A DNA stretch of 6,038 bases from Clostridiaceae bacterium (lineage in GTDB: Bacteria; Bacillota; Clostridia; Saccharofermentanales; DTU023), in assembly GCA_012841255.1 (NCBI GenBank), contig DUUZ01000006.1, positions 1 to 6,038 on the forward strand. The letters run 5' to 3'. The translations under genes and the position numbers were made by a program. This document shows positions 4,868 to 6,038 of this stretch, piece by piece. Numbering within the stretch: position 1 is the stretch's first letter; every line of letters begins with the position of its first letter. The notes under the pieces were generated by a model. That model was not told the DNA's origin. It did not search any database and saw only the letters and a program-made list of their open reading frames with translations.

Positions 4868-6038
4868 ATGACTGAAGCTGAAGCGAAAACCATTTTTAAT
4901 CAATACAATCGGGAGGCGGACCGGGTCCGCTGCCCTTACGGCCGGTCGGGAGTGCGAGCCCAACTCGACGCCTATGCCCTGGCAGCGGTCAACCTTTATG
5001 GAGCGGTCAGACTCGAAGATCTGGTCACGATTTTCAACGGGCAAAATGAGGCCCAGACGGACCCGGGGGAGCTTTATGTCCTTCTCCTGCCTCTGGTTTT
5101 GAAAAAAGGCCATTACGCTTTTTACAAAGACCACCTGGTCCATCCAGTCTTTTTTGATGACTTTGAGAGCGCCGACTATTTGATCCGCGATCAGGCGGGC
5201 AAACCCCTCTATATCCCCGATCAAGAGGAGTTGCTTGACTACCGGGATATCTATCTGTTTGACAACATCCATTGGAAAGAGGTCTTGCTTTTCCTCTTGG
5301 ATACTTATGGCGACACAGTTGAAGTGCTGATCGCTTTCATCGAGATCAGAGATTACCTGATGTTCGACGATGGGTTTGACGAGTTGGGCTCCATCATGGA
5401 AAAACATGGCCTTCTTTTTGAGCGGGGCCAGATGGAGCATTTCTTTGATCTCCTGATGCAGGCTATAAACAACACACGCATCTGGGAGAATAAGGGCTAC
5501 ACGCCGGCAGAAATGCACGCGCTCATGGAAAGTGGGCCTGACAAGGCCGCCGACCTTCCGCGCTTTCAGAAGGCCGTCAAAATAGGGCGCAACAGTCCCT
5601 GTCCCTGCGGAAGCGGCAAGAAGTACAAACACTGCTGTGCCAGATATGAAATATCGGGGTCTGCCCAGATCAGTGAGGAGGAAAGTTTCGTGTTTTACGA
5701 GACCTGGCTGGGACTGCTCAACTACGTAGACCGGCAGGAACAGGTCACTAAACGCGGGTTTGATCCGGATAATCCTGACCAGAAGCTGGCCTATCAAGTG
5801 CGGCAGGTCCTGTGGGAGAACCCCTCTCTGATCGATGACTACATCCGCAACATCGCGCTCCCCCAAGAGGAGATCGATCTCTTGCGAAGCTGGGGGATGA
5901 AATTCCGAAAAGACAAATTCCTGATTGTCGGGTACCAGGACGAGTATGCGGTTTTTTTGGGAACCGGCCGGGAGGGAGAAAACAGGCTGTACGGAATCAA
6001 GGGGATCAGTGAACCTGTGTCCAGCGTCCTGCGATTAC
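4868..6038 (+). CDS. SEC-C zinc-motif protein, 3' end outside window
   Basis: The frame is open to the window edge, giving at least 390 residues. A SEC-C motif lies at about residues 240-258: GRNSPCPCGSGKKYKHCC, with Cys245, Cys247, Cys256 and Cys257 in the C-x-C-x8-C-C arrangement that binds zinc. SEC-C is known from SecA, YecA-like and many uncharacterised proteins; this one is not SecA, having no ATPase motifs. Before it is a helical region with ALAAVNLYGAVRLEDLVTIF (about 36-55), and IWENKGYTPAEM near 208-219 recalls the segment before SEC-C in YecA-type proteins. Over 130 residues follow the motif. ATG 4868 has GGGAG (4853-4857) 10 bases upstream; in-frame ATGs at 4835 and 4826 lack good sites but would also work. 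Role unknown; the motif usually mediates protein contacts. Confidence 0.85.
   Translation, partial: MTEAEAKTIFNQYNREADRVRCPYGRSGVRAQLDAYALAAVNLYGAVRLEDLVTIFNGQNEAQTDPGELYVLLLPLVLKKGHYAFYKDHLVHPVFFDDFESADYLIRDQAGKPLYIPDQEELLDYRDIYLFDNIHWKEVLLFLLDTYGDTVEVLIAFIEIRDYLMFDDGFDELGSIMEKHGLLFERGQMEHFFDLLMQAINNTRIWENKGYTPAEMHALMESGPDKAADLPRFQKAVKIGRNSPCPCGSGKKYKHCCARYEISGSAQISEEESFVFYETWLGLLNYVDRQEQVTKRGFDPDNPDQKLAYQVRQVLWENPSLIDDYIRNIALPQEEIDLLRSWGMKFRKDKFLIVGYQDEYAVFLGTGREGENRLYGIKGISEPVSSVLRL

Noticed and set aside
4823..5866. Long open frame of 347 codons on the - strand
   Set aside because: It is antisense to the SEC-C protein frame, which has a recognised zinc motif, stays open to the window edge and has normal codon use.

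Overview
The window starts inside a bacterial tRNA cluster that leads into tuf (elongation factor Tu). It then passes a nicotinamidase-like hydrolase and a gene-poor stretch, and ends in an accessory group of three same-strand genes of unknown function. Every gene I can support lies on the + strand. The EF-Tu is 401 residues long. It has a Ser/Thr/Asp/Pro-rich insertion after the G5 loop (about residues 181-191) and a LARQV / ESTSTDP sequence style that I associate with Chloroflexota, perhaps Anaerolineae. This is recall of family sequences, not a search, so the assignment is tentative (about 0.5).

Region 1 (1-1642): the 3' end of tRNA-Tyr, then complete tRNA-Gly(CCC), tRNA-Thr(GGT) and tRNA-Met(CAT), a 98-base leader, tuf, and a strong intrinsic terminator. 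The order Tyr-Gly-Thr-(Met)-tuf resembles the E. coli thrU-tyrU-glyT-thrT-tufB operon, so the tRNAs and tuf are probably one transcript. The usual downstream secE-nusG-ribosomal protein genes are missing; the terminator closes the unit directly after tuf.

Region 2 (1643-2245): a 177-residue cysteine hydrolase of the nicotinamidase/isochorismatase superfamily with its catalytic triad and most metal ligands visible. It is probably an NAD-salvage nicotinamidase.

Region 3 (2246-2927): about 680 bases with no convincing gene. It contains a diverged direct repeat pair, two hairpins (one followed by five T, a plausible terminator), a perfect 12-base palindrome, and a 70-codon open frame without a good start that may be a gene remnant.

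Region 4 (2928-6038): an orphan 137-residue basic protein, then after 20 bases a 469-residue protein with the split signature motifs of the plasmid pRiA4b ORF-3 / IS1096 TnpR-like family, then after 96 bases a SEC-C zinc-motif protein that runs off the right edge. Close spacing and a shared strand suggest a co-expressed accessory module. Nothing in the sequence gives its function, and this is the part most worth following up.
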